Shown here one piece after another: positions 55,199-62,285 of a stretch of DNA of 62,285 bases. The notes under the pieces were generated by a model. It was not told the origin of the DNA. It worked only from the letters and a program-made list of their open reading frames with translations, and made no database searches. The DNA is taken from the NCBI RefSeq assembly GCF_037024155.1, contig NZ_JAYKTS010000024.1, positions 1-62,285 on the forward strand. The letters are read 5' to 3'. Source of the DNA: Bacillus sp. 2205SS5-2 (GTDB lineage: Bacteria; Bacillota; Bacilli; Bacillales; Bacillaceae_K). Position numbers and translations under genes: made by a program. Position 1 is the stretch's first letter. Each line of letters begins with the position of its first letter.

Positions 55199-55411
55199 TC
55201 ATCTCCCTTTAAAATATTGTTTTCCAAATATCCCTATCAAGGTATCGGGCAAAAACATATAAAAGAATGTGGGAGTGGAAACTGAATCAAACCTAATTTC
55301 CCTAAAACAAATAACTGTGTCTTTTTTTCTTGCATCTAAATAGCTAAAAAGGCTTTGCGTTAATAGAATAATTATGATGATTTGTACTAGTGTCCATTCA
55401 TTTCCACTCAT
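55199..55411 (-). pseudogene. decayed small membrane protein gene next to the UPF0145 pseudogene
   Basis: The reading MSGNEWTLVQIIIIILLTQ, SLFSYLDARKK looks like the N-terminal TM helix and cap of a small membrane protein, but downstream the coherent pieces lie in different frames (LGKLGLIQFP in one, STPTFFYMFL in another), which together read like a normal second membrane stretch. I infer a frameshifted gene, cotranscribed with the UPF0145 gene before decay. Confidence 0.55.
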
Positions 55412-55483
55412 TTGTTCTGCAACCGCTCATACAACTAACCGCTCCAAAAATTCCATCCAATGGAAAGAGGACTCGTTTAACAA

Positions 55484-55600
55484 GACTATTTTCGCAATCC
55501 TTTTTGCTTTTCGAACCCGTTTATAAACGGTGATAAGCTCTGTTTCGGGTCATCTTTTCCTCTGCATTGTTGTAATTGCATTTAAACATCCATACTGTCC
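55484..55600 (-). repeat. MITE-like element, copy I (partly rearranged)
   Basis: ACTATTTTCGCAATCCTTTTTGCTTTTCGAACC, CGTTTATAAACGGTGATAAG and CTCTGTTTCGGGTCATCTTT match the family in minus orientation; after about 55600 a second scrap in plus orientation (AGAATAGACGAGAATATGAC, then ACTGGTGTGAAAGCAAGC, 55624-55692) suggests two elements overlapping. Confidence 0.65.
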
Positions 55601-55699
55601 TCGATTTTGGTATTGATTTTGATCAAGAATAGACGAGAATATGACCTTCAGCCTATCTATCTAAAGGAATATCTACTGGTGTGAAAGCAAGCTAAACAA

Positions 55700-55733
55700 A
55701 AAATAAAAGCCCCTTATTAAGGGCCTTTTTTAG
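55700..55733 (-). terminator. terminator after the DHA3-type MFS gene
   Basis: On the minus strand AAAAGGCCCTTA-a-TAAGGGGCTTTTATTTTTTG, directly at the stop codon. Confidence 0.85.
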
Positions 55734-57010
55734 ACACTAGAAGATATAATTGTTGATTCTTTTACAGTTTGTTGTTGCTCACTCAATCGAGGTAACACCA
55801 TCCAGTAAAAGAATGATACGAGCAATAAACAAGTTCCTACAATCCAATAAAGTGTTTCAATGGACACAAACTTTGGATATCCAATCGCAATGAAACCTAA
55901 TGTTATGGACTGAGAGAACATCATAAATGGGCTTATCCACCCTTGAACCCGTCCCATCATTTTTGGATCGATGATCCCTGGTAACCATCCTCCAATCGCA
56001 ACATTAATAAAGGGAATTGCCAAAGCTAAGACAAACATGAGACAGAGAAATAACCAAACTGACTCTACGATTGAAGAGGCAATGATAGATCCTCCTGTGA
56101 CCGCTAATCCAAATACCGCCAGTTGATAAAACTTGAATTTTTGCACTATTATAGATGCTAAAAAGCTTCCAATTAACATCCCAGATCCAATCACAATCCC
56201 TAGAATAATGGACATCTCTTCATATGTAGACGGAACTAATTTATATTTAAGGATATATATTGGCATCACAGTAAAGCCACCATTAACTATCCCCAAAACA
56301 ATAAACCCTCCGAGTAGAGCCAGTAACAGTTTATAATGGATAATGTATTGAAATCCGTCCTTAAAATCTTTTAAAATTATGCCAATTTTCAAATCCTTCC
56401 AAGAATGTTGCCCGTTGGGAATTTTCGCTTTTTCAGAAAACACTCCCGCTTTAATAAATAGAGCGGATACAAAAAAAGACAAAGCATCCACAATAATAGC
56501 TCCGTAAATGCCCACTAACCAATAAATCAACACACCCATTCCAGTGCCAAATAAATTAAACATACTACCAACCATTTGATTTAATCCCGCAGCGGTTCCG
56601 TAATCCTCTTTCGGTAACGTTCCTTGAATCAACCCTTGTTCTGCTGGAAAGAAGAACTTTTGAACTCCACTGCGGAAGAAAAGGATTGCAAACATAAGTG
56701 GCATCCAACCAAGATAAAGTGCCCCAAGGAGAAAAATCGATAAAATTACACTGATGATATCACAGTAATAAGCAACCCTTTGTCGATTCATTCGATCAGC
56801 AACTACACCAACAAGAAAAAAGATGAATAAGGTTGGAAGCGAAAACATTAGCTCTGTAATCGTTGCATACAGCGGTTGACTTGAAAATCGATCGAGTAAA
56901 TAAAACGTAAACGCAGTTAAACCAATAACACTCCCAATTTGAGAGGTTAAGTTTGCTAAAAACAACTTCAGAAATGCGGTATTTCTGAAAATTCCTATAA
57001 ATTTATGCAT
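55730..57010 (-). CDS. MFS exporter (DHA3/macrolide-efflux-like)
   Basis: A 426-residue, 12-TM transporter. The N-terminal FRNTAFLKLFLANLTSQIGSVI, the loop GVVADRMNRQRVAYYCD and FFFPAEQGLIQGTLPKEDYG are typical of the MFS_3/DHA3 (MefA-like) exporters. The ATG at 57010 lies after GGAG. Substrate unknown; macrolide export is only a family suggestion. It has no regulator next to it. Confidence 0.83.
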   Translation of the reverse strand: MHKFIGIFRNTAFLKLFLANLTSQIGSVIGLTAFTFYLLDRFSSQPLYATITELMFSLPTLFIFFLVGVVADRMNRQRVAYYCDIISVILSIFLLGALYLGWMPLMFAILFFRSGVQKFFFPAEQGLIQGTLPKEDYGTAAGLNQMVGSMFNLFGTGMGVLIYWLVGIYGAIIVDALSFFVSALFIKAGVFSEKAKIPNGQHSWKDLKIGIILKDFKDGFQYIIHYKLLLALLGGFIVLGIVNGGFTVMPIYILKYKLVPSTYEEMSIILGIVIGSGMLIGSFLASIIVQKFKFYQLAVFGLAVTGGSIIASSIVESVWLFLCLMFVLALAIPFINVAIGGWLPGIIDPKMMGRVQGWISPFMMFSQSITLGFIAIGYPKFVSIETLYWIVGTCLLLVSFFYWMVLPRLSEQQQTVKESTIISSSV

Positions 57011-57373
57011 ATACGAACTCCTTTTTAGATTATTTACACAAAAAGAAAATTCAGTTATTTCAATCTATTCCTTGATTAAGTTTCAATATCTCGTGATTCC
57101 CAAGGATATAAGATTTCAAACACACTTTATTTCCCTAGTTTTTCCACTTATTCTTTTATTCTACATTTTTCTAGAAAAACCTTCTTTCTTTTTATTATTA
57201 ATCCAAATTCAGTAACATTAAATACACCGAGCAAACATTTCAAGAAAATTATTAAGATTGAGTGGGTTTAATTCCTTTCTTATTGGGTATTTATATATTA
57301 ATCGGTTAGAAGAAAATATCTTCTCTTGGAAAGATAAATAATTGGTTAATGCAGGAAGAGAGAGGTGAGCATT
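57011..57373. other. gene-free stretch upstream of the MFS gene and the 22-aa ORF
   Basis: About 360 A+T-rich bases that must contain promoters for the divergent MFS gene and micro-ORF. No repeat copy and no supported ORF are seen. Confidence 0.4.
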
Positions 57374-57442
57374 TTGGTTAGAACAATTCTAATGGTTATT
57401 GGTGCAATAGTTGTGATTGGAGCAATTCTTTCACTAATCTAA
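57374..57442 (+). CDS. hydrophobic 22-aa micro-protein
   Basis: A TTG with AGAGGTG six to seven bases upstream opens a 22-residue peptide (VRTILMVIGAIVVIGAILSL core) that is a single TM helix with a basic N-terminus. A strong terminator follows 43 bases later, so it appears to be a stand-alone transcript. Function unknown. Confidence 0.55.
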   Translation: MVRTILMVIGAIVVIGAILSLI

Positions 57443-57483
57443 CACCCAAAATACATTTAATGTTAAATGTGCTTATATTTAGA

Positions 57484-57533
57484 AATAACAACAAACGCCC
57501 CCTTTACACCAGGAGGCGTTTGTTGTTATTTCT
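57484..57533 (+). terminator. strong terminator after the micro-protein
   Basis: AACAACAAACGCC-(14 nt)-GGCGTTTGTTGTT followed by ATTTCTT. From here to 57861 no gene or repeat is recognised. Confidence 0.85.
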
Positions 57534-57861
57534 TCACTTGGTTGTTCTATGTTAGCGAGGAGATTAAAAGGTCAATTTTATATGAAAGCTTCATCAAAAA
57601 GAAAACTTAAATTCAAACTATATAGTTTAATAATCAAGATCTGAACCTATGTCAGAAATGATTTTATATTATAGGCCCTTCGAAATGTATCCAAAGTTAT
57701 TCCAATTTCCACAACTCTTTACCAATAGTTAGTTTCATAGTAAAAATTCTCGATAACTATCATTTAGAAATATCACACAGATAATCCATTGGCAAAATTA
57801 TTAGGTTTAACTACATTTATGAAATTATATTCGAATTGTTTTATTCACTTTTTTCTTCATT

Positions 57862-58017
57862 TTAATTTTCACTTGGATAATTCCTTTTTTCATTGTCCTC
57901 TAGCTTCTTCAAATACATATAAACGATTTGTTTCACTTCTTGATCTACATCTAACACATCTAAATGTTGTAGGCATTTTCTAATAGTTGGGTTTAAATGA
58001 TCTGGATACTGTAACAA
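57862..58017 (-). CDS. small hydrophilic protein, unknown (51 aa)
   Basis: Not recognised. A TTG at 58017 with GGGGTGA five bases upstream gives 51 residues: LQYPDHLNPTIRKCLQHLDV, then LDVDQEVKQIVYMYLKKLED with regular amphipathic helices, ending in a charged tail. The sequence looks protein-like, with helix periodicity and few rare residues. Its promoter side is occupied by repeat copy J, which may drive or disrupt it. Confidence 0.5.
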   Translation of the reverse strand: MLQYPDHLNPTIRKCLQHLDVLDVDQEVKQIVYMYLKKLEDNEKRNYPSEN

Positions 58018-58041
58018 TTTTCTCACCCCAATTTTTGATTT

Positions 58042-58204
58042 AGTTTTTTGGGTGTACATTGTTGCTATTTCATCTAATTGTAAATGAAATCCTCCTATTT
58101 GTTGTTTATTCCCTTCAAATACAGACGATAAGATCTCTCAGAACAAAGCTATATCATAATTTATAGATTGGTACGAAAAGCAACAAACCTTACCAAAACA
58201 GCAT
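58042..58204 (+). repeat. MITE-like element, complete copy J
   Basis: GGGTGTACATTGTTGCTATT at the left, TACAGACGATAAGATCTCTC and AGAACAAAGCTATATCATAA inside, and GGTACGAAAAGCAACAAACC, TTACCAAAACAGC at the right. 163 bp. Confidence 0.82.
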
Positions 58205-58340
58205 TGATTTACTACAACATTCGATTATAGATTGTTCTTTATTAGGGTTTTTTTAAAAATTTATGGGGCAGGTTAACTCCTTCTATTTTTGGGTAATAAA
58301 CACTAAATTTCCAAATTTTTATGATTCAAAAGGAATACGC

Positions 58341-58852
58341 ATGGATAAATACATCTTAGTTGGAGTTAACGAGTCTCAAGAGTGCACGAAAGTCTTAGAA
58401 GCAGCCATCTCTTTCACCAAAAAGATCCAACCACAAAAATCACCCTCGCTCATGTTGTAAGTCATAGCGTAGATAAATCCCGATCATCTATAGAAACTAT
58501 TGATACTGATGGGAATCCTTCCAGGCCACCCTCAGGTATTGGATCTTTGGATGCCTCCAATCTCCCAAAAACCTATGACCTTAAAAAGCAGAATACTCAT
58601 ATTTTGTTTGATGATTCTGTTGATAGTGCTTTCTCAAAATCAAAAGAATTACTGGAAATCAAAAATGTTTCTAGCCAGTTCGAAATATTAACAGGTTCAA
58701 TAACAGAAAGTCTTTGTGAATATTCTATCGAAAATAGTATCGACCTAATAATCATTGGAAACAGCTCAAAAAAAGGGGTGAAAAACTGGCTACTTGGCTA
58801 TGTAAGTGAAAAAATTGCTCATGAATCTCCTGTTCCAGTCCTAATAGTGTAG
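58341..58852 (+). pseudogene. universal stress protein gene with a frameshift
   Basis: MDKYILVGVNESQECTKVLE, AAISFTKKIQ in one frame continues as TTKITLAHVVSHSVDKS in another, the change lying near 58430-58440 (equal to loss of one base or gain of two). The second part ends with the USP nucleotide-loop region IDLIIIGNSSKKGVKNWLLG and VSEKIAHESPVPVLIV. Joined, it is a normal USP of about 170 residues with a Ser/Pro-rich insertion. AAAGGAAT precedes the ATG. It is either a recent pseudogene or one sequencing error. Confidence 0.75.
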
Positions 58853-58861
58853 TAATAAAAA

Positions 58862-58913
58862 ATGCCCAAAGCTTTATCGGCTATTGCCTTCGAGCCAATA
58901 AAGCTTTGGGCTT
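58862..58913 (+). terminator. terminator after the USP gene
   Basis: GCCCAAAGCTTTAT...ATAAAGCTTTGGGC, a 14-bp stem with an inner GGCT/AGCC extension; the T-run is short (TTG). Confidence 0.7.
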
Positions 58914-59038
58914 GACACCTTAAAATGCGGAAGGTGCAATTATTGGCGATCAACATATTTAATCGAGTGAAGAAAAAAGTTGGAATAAGATAATAAGTGA
59001 GAAATCAACTTTTTCTATTCAAAAAAAATAGAAGGACA

Positions 59039-59392
59039 TCATATTATCGTCCTCCTCTCTTTATATTCGTTTTCTCTAAGTAATTTGGGGATTCGAAAGC
59101 CTATCCATAGGACCGCAATATACATTATTGTAAAAAAATTAGGAATGAAAAGAATTCTTAACCATTGCCGCAATCGTAAACCAGTAAAAAGGTAAAGCCC
59201 CTCTTGTAGATATTTGATGGGGTGTGCACCACTTTTAATAAGATAATAGATTAACAAATTTGATATAATAAAGATGGATGATAAAATAATGACATTTGAA
59301 AAATTGAATTTTCTCATGATGTATTTTAATACAAGTGCCAAAACAAACAAACTAATTGGATAAAAGAATAATAAATAAAAGAATGGTTTCAT
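59039..59392 (-). CDS. small membrane protein paired with an XRE regulator (117 aa)
   Basis: Not recognised. About three TM helices (FFYLLFFYPISLFVLALVL, VIILSSIFIISNLLIYYLI and IPNFFTIMYIAVLWIGF) with a positively charged tail (RIPKLLRENEYKERR). It starts 45 bases after the XRE-family gene, on the same strand, and is probably cotranscribed with it. Confidence 0.7.
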   Translation of the reverse strand: MKPFFYLLFFYPISLFVLALVLKYIMRKFNFSNVIILSSIFIISNLLIYYLIKSGAHPIKYLQEGLYLFTGLRLRQWLRILFIPNFFTIMYIAVLWIGFRIPKLLRENEYKERRTII

Positions 59393-59437
59393 ATTCCACC
59401 TAACCTACCTCTCTATTTTATCTCCAAAAAGATATAT

Positions 59438-59896
59438 TCAATTTGACTTTTGAGTGAGTTCTTGAAAATGAATCAAAATGGATTCTTCATCAAAAGAACT
59501 GTGGAGGCGAAAGCTTTCACCATCAATAATGCGAAAATGCTGACTAATAATATTCTGTTGTAATATATACTCTTTTTCCCTTTGAACTTCTCTCCACCAT
59601 ACTCTTCCACCTAATGTCTTTTCTTTCCGTATTGAAATATCTTCTCTTGCGATTGTTTCTACCGTTTCTAACGGAGCACCACCAAGAAGAGTGACCACAA
59701 TAGAACTATCTCGAAAAAGTGCACATACAGCAATAACAATCGTCCAACTTGCTCTAACACGTCCCTTTTCTATTTGAACAAGAGTTTTCTTTGATAAACC
59801 GATTACATTAGCCATTTTATCTTGTGTATACCCTACTTCAACTCTAATTAATCGCAGGTTCTCAGAAATCATATCAATTACAAAGTCTTTCGTCAT
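59438..59896 (-). CDS. XRE-family transcriptional regulator
   Basis: A 152-residue protein with an N-terminal Cro/CI-type HTH (NLRLIRVEVGYTQDKMANVIGLSKKTLVQIEKGR, about 12-45) and a C-terminal half (about 90-152) of unknown fold containing KTLGGRVWWREVQREKEYILQQN. The middle SWTIVIAVCALFRDSSIV is hydrophobic. GAGGTG five bases before the ATG. It precedes the three-TM protein gene; such regulator plus membrane pairs often control envelope functions, by inference. Confidence 0.82.
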   Translation of the reverse strand: MTKDFVIDMISENLRLIRVEVGYTQDKMANVIGLSKKTLVQIEKGRVRASWTIVIAVCALFRDSSIVVTLLGGAPLETVETIAREDISIRKEKTLGGRVWWREVQREKEYILQQNIISQHFRIIDGESFRLHSSFDEESILIHFQELTQKSN

Positions 59897-60227
59897 AACA
59901 ACACCTCATTCACTATATGTGTATTTTTACACAATTTTACCTCTTTTTCAAATTTTTTTATTTATTGGGAACATTCATGATGGTGTCTACTTCCTAGCCC
60001 ATTTATAATTAAATCAAACAATAATTTATCGCTACTTTTTCACTCAGATAGTTTCACCACCTATAGGTCCATTCTGATTAAATTGTTATAATTTTACATC
60101 CAGCTAAATACAACTAGTGATGATAAATATTGAATCAAAATAAAATTTTCTGCTATTATTTCGGCTTAACATAATAAAATTTCAAAATACTACAAAAATT
60201 GATATAATATACGAAAGAGGTGAGAAA
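59897..60227. other. gene-free divergent promoter region
   Basis: About 330 A+T-rich bases between the divergent XRE gene and the HisK_N kinase. No repeat or terminator was recognised; promoters for both genes are expected here. Confidence 0.4.
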
Positions 60228-61346
60228 ATGAGCATAGCCCCTACAAATACTTTGCATTTTTTAGAAGCTAATCGCAAACAGATTCTTGAAAATTGGAGTA
60301 AAAAAATCTTGGTCACCAATCCTACCTATGAAAAAAATATTTTCATCAATGGGAAAAAGTTCTTTGAACTTCTCATCCAATCATTCATTCTTTCAGATGA
60401 AGAGCTTGAACAGGGCATTAAGGACGTTGCAAAGCAGGTTGGAGAAGAACGAATAACGCAAAATTTGAATATTGGGGATGTTGTACATAATATAAACGTA
60501 GGTCGAAACGAAATTTATCGAGCTTTATTTACACTGAAAGAAGAGGCGGAAGTATTCCATCAAATCATTGAATATATCAGTAAATTCTTTGACCGTTTCA
60601 CATATTACGCTGTGACTCACTACGCATATTTAAAAAATGAAATCCTTCAAGAAAGGCAACAGTACATTGATCAACAACATCAAGAGCAACTTTCCCTTTT
60701 AGGTCAATTAACCTCATCTTTTGTTCACGAATTTCGTAATCCTTTAACAGCAGTACATGGATTTATACAGCTTTTAAAAGCAGATTATACTGAACTACCT
60801 TATCTTAATATCATTTCAGATGAGTTAGAACAGTTAACCTTACGCATTTCCCAATTCCTAGTATTGTCAAAAAAAGGAGTGGTAGAGAAAGAAAGAGGAG
60901 ACTTTTCTATGAAAGAATTATTGAATGAGCTTGTTTCGTTCCTCTACCCACGGATTCTAGAGGTTAACGCTAACATTGTGGTCAATATTAAAGATGATTT
61001 AGTATTATTTGGATTTAAAGAAGAATTTCGCCAAGTGTTGTTAAATCTAATTTTGAATGCATTAGATGTTCTTCAAAATTACCGAATAGATCCTCAAATC
61101 ACCATTAATGGAGTCACTAATAATAAAACAATTAAATTAAACATTTCAAATAACGGTCCACAAATTCCTCCTTCTCAAATTAATAAAATATTCGATCCAT
61201 TTATGTCATCGAAAGAAAAAGGAACAGGGCTAGGTCTATTTGTTTGTAAGGAAATTGTACAAAAACACAGAGGAACACTTTCATGTACCTCCAAAATAGA
61301 GGAAACCACTTTTAAAATCGAAATACCACTACATATCAATGGCTAA
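60228..61346 (+). CDS. soluble sensor histidine kinase with HisK_N domain
   Basis: A 372-residue kinase with no TM helix. The N-terminal 145 residues (FLEANRKQILENWSKKILV, NLNIGDVVHNINVGRNEI) fit the HisK_N/RsbR-like globin-fold sensor found in sporulation-type kinases. HisKA His167 is in SSFVHEFRNPLTAVHGF, and the HATPase has NLILNALDVL, SNNGPQI and SKEKGTGLGLFVCKEI. A phosphorelay (Spo0F-directed) role is plausible. AGAGGTG precedes the ATG. No cognate regulator adjoins it. Confidence 0.85.
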   Translation: MSIAPTNTLHFLEANRKQILENWSKKILVTNPTYEKNIFINGKKFFELLIQSFILSDEELEQGIKDVAKQVGEERITQNLNIGDVVHNINVGRNEIYRALFTLKEEAEVFHQIIEYISKFFDRFTYYAVTHYAYLKNEILQERQQYIDQQHQEQLSLLGQLTSSFVHEFRNPLTAVHGFIQLLKADYTELPYLNIISDELEQLTLRISQFLVLSKKGVVEKERGDFSMKELLNELVSFLYPRILEVNANIVVNIKDDLVLFGFKEEFRQVLLNLILNALDVLQNYRIDPQITINGVTNNKTIKLNISNNGPQIPPSQINKIFDPFMSSKEKGTGLGLFVCKEIVQKHRGTLSCTSKIEETTFKIEIPLHING

Positions 61347-61501
61347 TTCTGCTAACACTTTTCTAATTTGACTTATTATTATTTTGTCTATTTTACAGCA
61401 TTCATACCATTTTACTAATTATTAACTATTAAATATACGCTTATCTCATTGTAGTATAGGGTATCAAGAAAGTAGAACCTAATCAGAAAGGATTTTTATC
61501 A

Positions 61502-61915
61502 ATGGCACAAAATCTTCTTTACTTCCTTTCCAATTCGCCTGAGAAAAGCCTAATGGCTGAAGCATGGGCTTCCAAACTTTCTCTAACACAATGGGAAATA
61601 CGTAGTGCAGGATGGGGGAAAAAGAAATCCAACCCTCTTGTCGACCAAACATTAAAAGAAGTAAATATTAATATACGTGATAAAAATGGACATCCAACCG
61701 GGATGAATGAATTAGAACGCGCTACTATCATCGTATATCTACAGGATTCAGATCATTTAGAAACAGTTCCCGCGCTTCCGCCTACTAAAACTATTCTTTG
61801 GGAGATTAATAACCCTAATCTAGCCGAAGGAAGTATTTTGGCTGCATATCAAGAAGTTTGTGATGATATTGCCATTAAGGTGAAATCACTTACCGGACAG
61901 TTATTGCTTCAATGA
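61502..61915 (+). CDS. LMW-phosphatase/ArsC-like protein lacking catalytic residues
   Basis: A 137-residue protein with the layout of low-molecular-weight phosphatase/arsenate reductase: LLYFLSNSPEKSLMAEAWAS at the P-loop position, IRSAGWGKKK, then a C-terminal helix. In active members the loop is CxxNxCRSxMAE; here the nucleophilic Cys is Leu and the Arg is Lys, so phosphatase or arsenate-reductase activity is unlikely. AAAGG lies before the ATG. It may be a binding or regulatory protein. Confidence 0.78.
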   Translation: MAQNLLYFLSNSPEKSLMAEAWASKLSLTQWEIRSAGWGKKKSNPLVDQTLKEVNINIRDKNGHPTGMNELERATIIVYLQDSDHLETVPALPPTKTILWEINNPNLAEGSILAAYQEVCDDIAIKVKSLTGQLLLQ

Positions 61916-61920
61916 TGATA

Positions 61921-61951
61921 CCTCTACTATATTGCTTAGTAGGGGATTCTT
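61921..61951 (+). terminator. terminator after the ArsC-like gene
   Basis: CCTCTACTA-tattgct-TAGTAGGGG followed by ATTCTTTTC. Confidence 0.75.
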
Positions 61952-61957
61952 TTCATT

Positions 61958-62117
61958 AGGTCGGTTTCGCAAATTTTGTTGCTTTTCATATCAGTTTATC
62001 ATTAATGAATTAGCTTTGTTTCGGGCAGTATTTCGTCTGTATTTGGTGGAAATCATCAGTGAAGTGGAGGATTCAGTCAAAAATTTGATGAAATAGACAC
62101 AATGTTTACGAAACCCC
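61958..62117 (-). repeat. MITE-like element, copy K
   Basis: GGTCGGTTTCGCAAATTTTG at one end, TTAGCTTTGTTTCGGGCAGT and CAGTGAAGTGGAGGATTCAG inside, and GATGAAATAGACACAATGTT TACG at the other. It runs into the right arm of the window-end inverted repeat. Confidence 0.85.
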
Positions 62118-62188
62118 ATGTCCTGTCAGACACCGCAATCGATGAAAATGGGGTCTAGCGGTTTAATGATGCATTAAACTGTTCATCC
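62100..62188. repeat. right arm of 89-bp inverted repeat at the window ends
   Basis: Reverse complement of 1-89 with three mismatches. Beyond it, 62189-62285 is unique in this window and includes GGCGAT...ATCGCC-poor, G+C-mixed sequence with no supported gene; it may be the inner part of the same larger repeat. Confidence 0.9.
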
Positions 62189-62285
62189 TGTTAATGCAGG
62201 TCTGAGGTCGCCTCTTTTTTGGTGGATAAAACCCCGTTTACGAAACCGATCTAGTACATTCATGAGTATCGCCTATTGTTGCCAT

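Noticed and set aside
29459-62117. dispersed repeats as a CRISPR array
   Set aside because: Copies are about 160 bp, scattered kilobases apart, in both orientations and without regular spacers.

Overview
The window (62,285 bp, low G+C) is chromosomal DNA of an endospore-forming member of the Bacillaceae. Spore genes (an alpha/beta-type SASP, YheC/YheD-type coat proteins, YhaL, three YjcZ-type peptides), strong AGGAGG ribosome sites, frequent TTG/GTG starts and a run of genes in the same order as the yhaA-yheI region of Bacillus subtilis all support this. No rRNA, tRNA, CRISPR array, prophage or intact IS transposase was seen.

Layout. 0.3-4.3 kb: liaFSR envelope-stress operon without liaIH, then a five-TM sensor kinase. 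4.7-9.5 kb: yhaA-type M20 amidohydrolase, a HAD phosphatase, and ecsABC. 9.6-16.2 kb: a short transcribed unit with two tiny ORFs, hit, trpP with a TRAP-type triplet array over its ribosome site, yhaH, scoC, yhaI, a DUF3267 protein, three tandem YjcZ peptides and prsA. 16.6-29.4 kb: yhaL, yhaM, an MFS exporter, yhaN/yhaO, yhaQ/yhaP, yhzD, yhaR and hemZ. 29.8-40.7 kb: yhaX, an MFS permease, yheA, yheB, four consecutive YheC/YheD ATP-grasp genes (B. subtilis has two here), yheE, two small proteins and a CstR-like repressor. 40.8-44.3 kb: a PucR-type regulator, msmX, a zinc-ribbon protein and sspB behind a sigma-G promoter. 45-50 kb: fumC, a TcyABC-like cystine ABC operon and an NAD(P)-binding protein. 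50.5-55.4 kb: bmrCD multidrug ABC pair behind a two-peptide, two-terminator leader, then two decayed genes. 55.7-62 kb: MFS exporter, micro-ORFs, a frameshifted universal stress protein, an XRE/membrane pair, a HisK_N histidine kinase and an LMW-phosphatase-like protein that has lost its catalytic residues.

The intergenic space carries a family of about 160-bp imperfect repeats with about 25-bp terminal inverted repeats (ends GGCTSTTTTCG), at least a dozen copies or remnants in both orientations, including a head-to-tail pair. They look like a MITE-type element and probably account for most long gene-free stretches. The two window ends carry an 89-bp inverted repeat (3 mismatches) abutting a copy of this element, which suggests the window ends where an assembly broke in repeats.

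Best leads: the bmrCD attenuator leader, the MITE-like family, the four-gene ATP-grasp array, the TRAP site on trpP, the ecsA-hit micro-ORF transcript, the structured sspB leader, and two proteins with altered active-site residues (CstR-like Asn56, Cys-less LMW phosphatase). All functional statements rest on reading motifs and gene order by eye; no database search was run.
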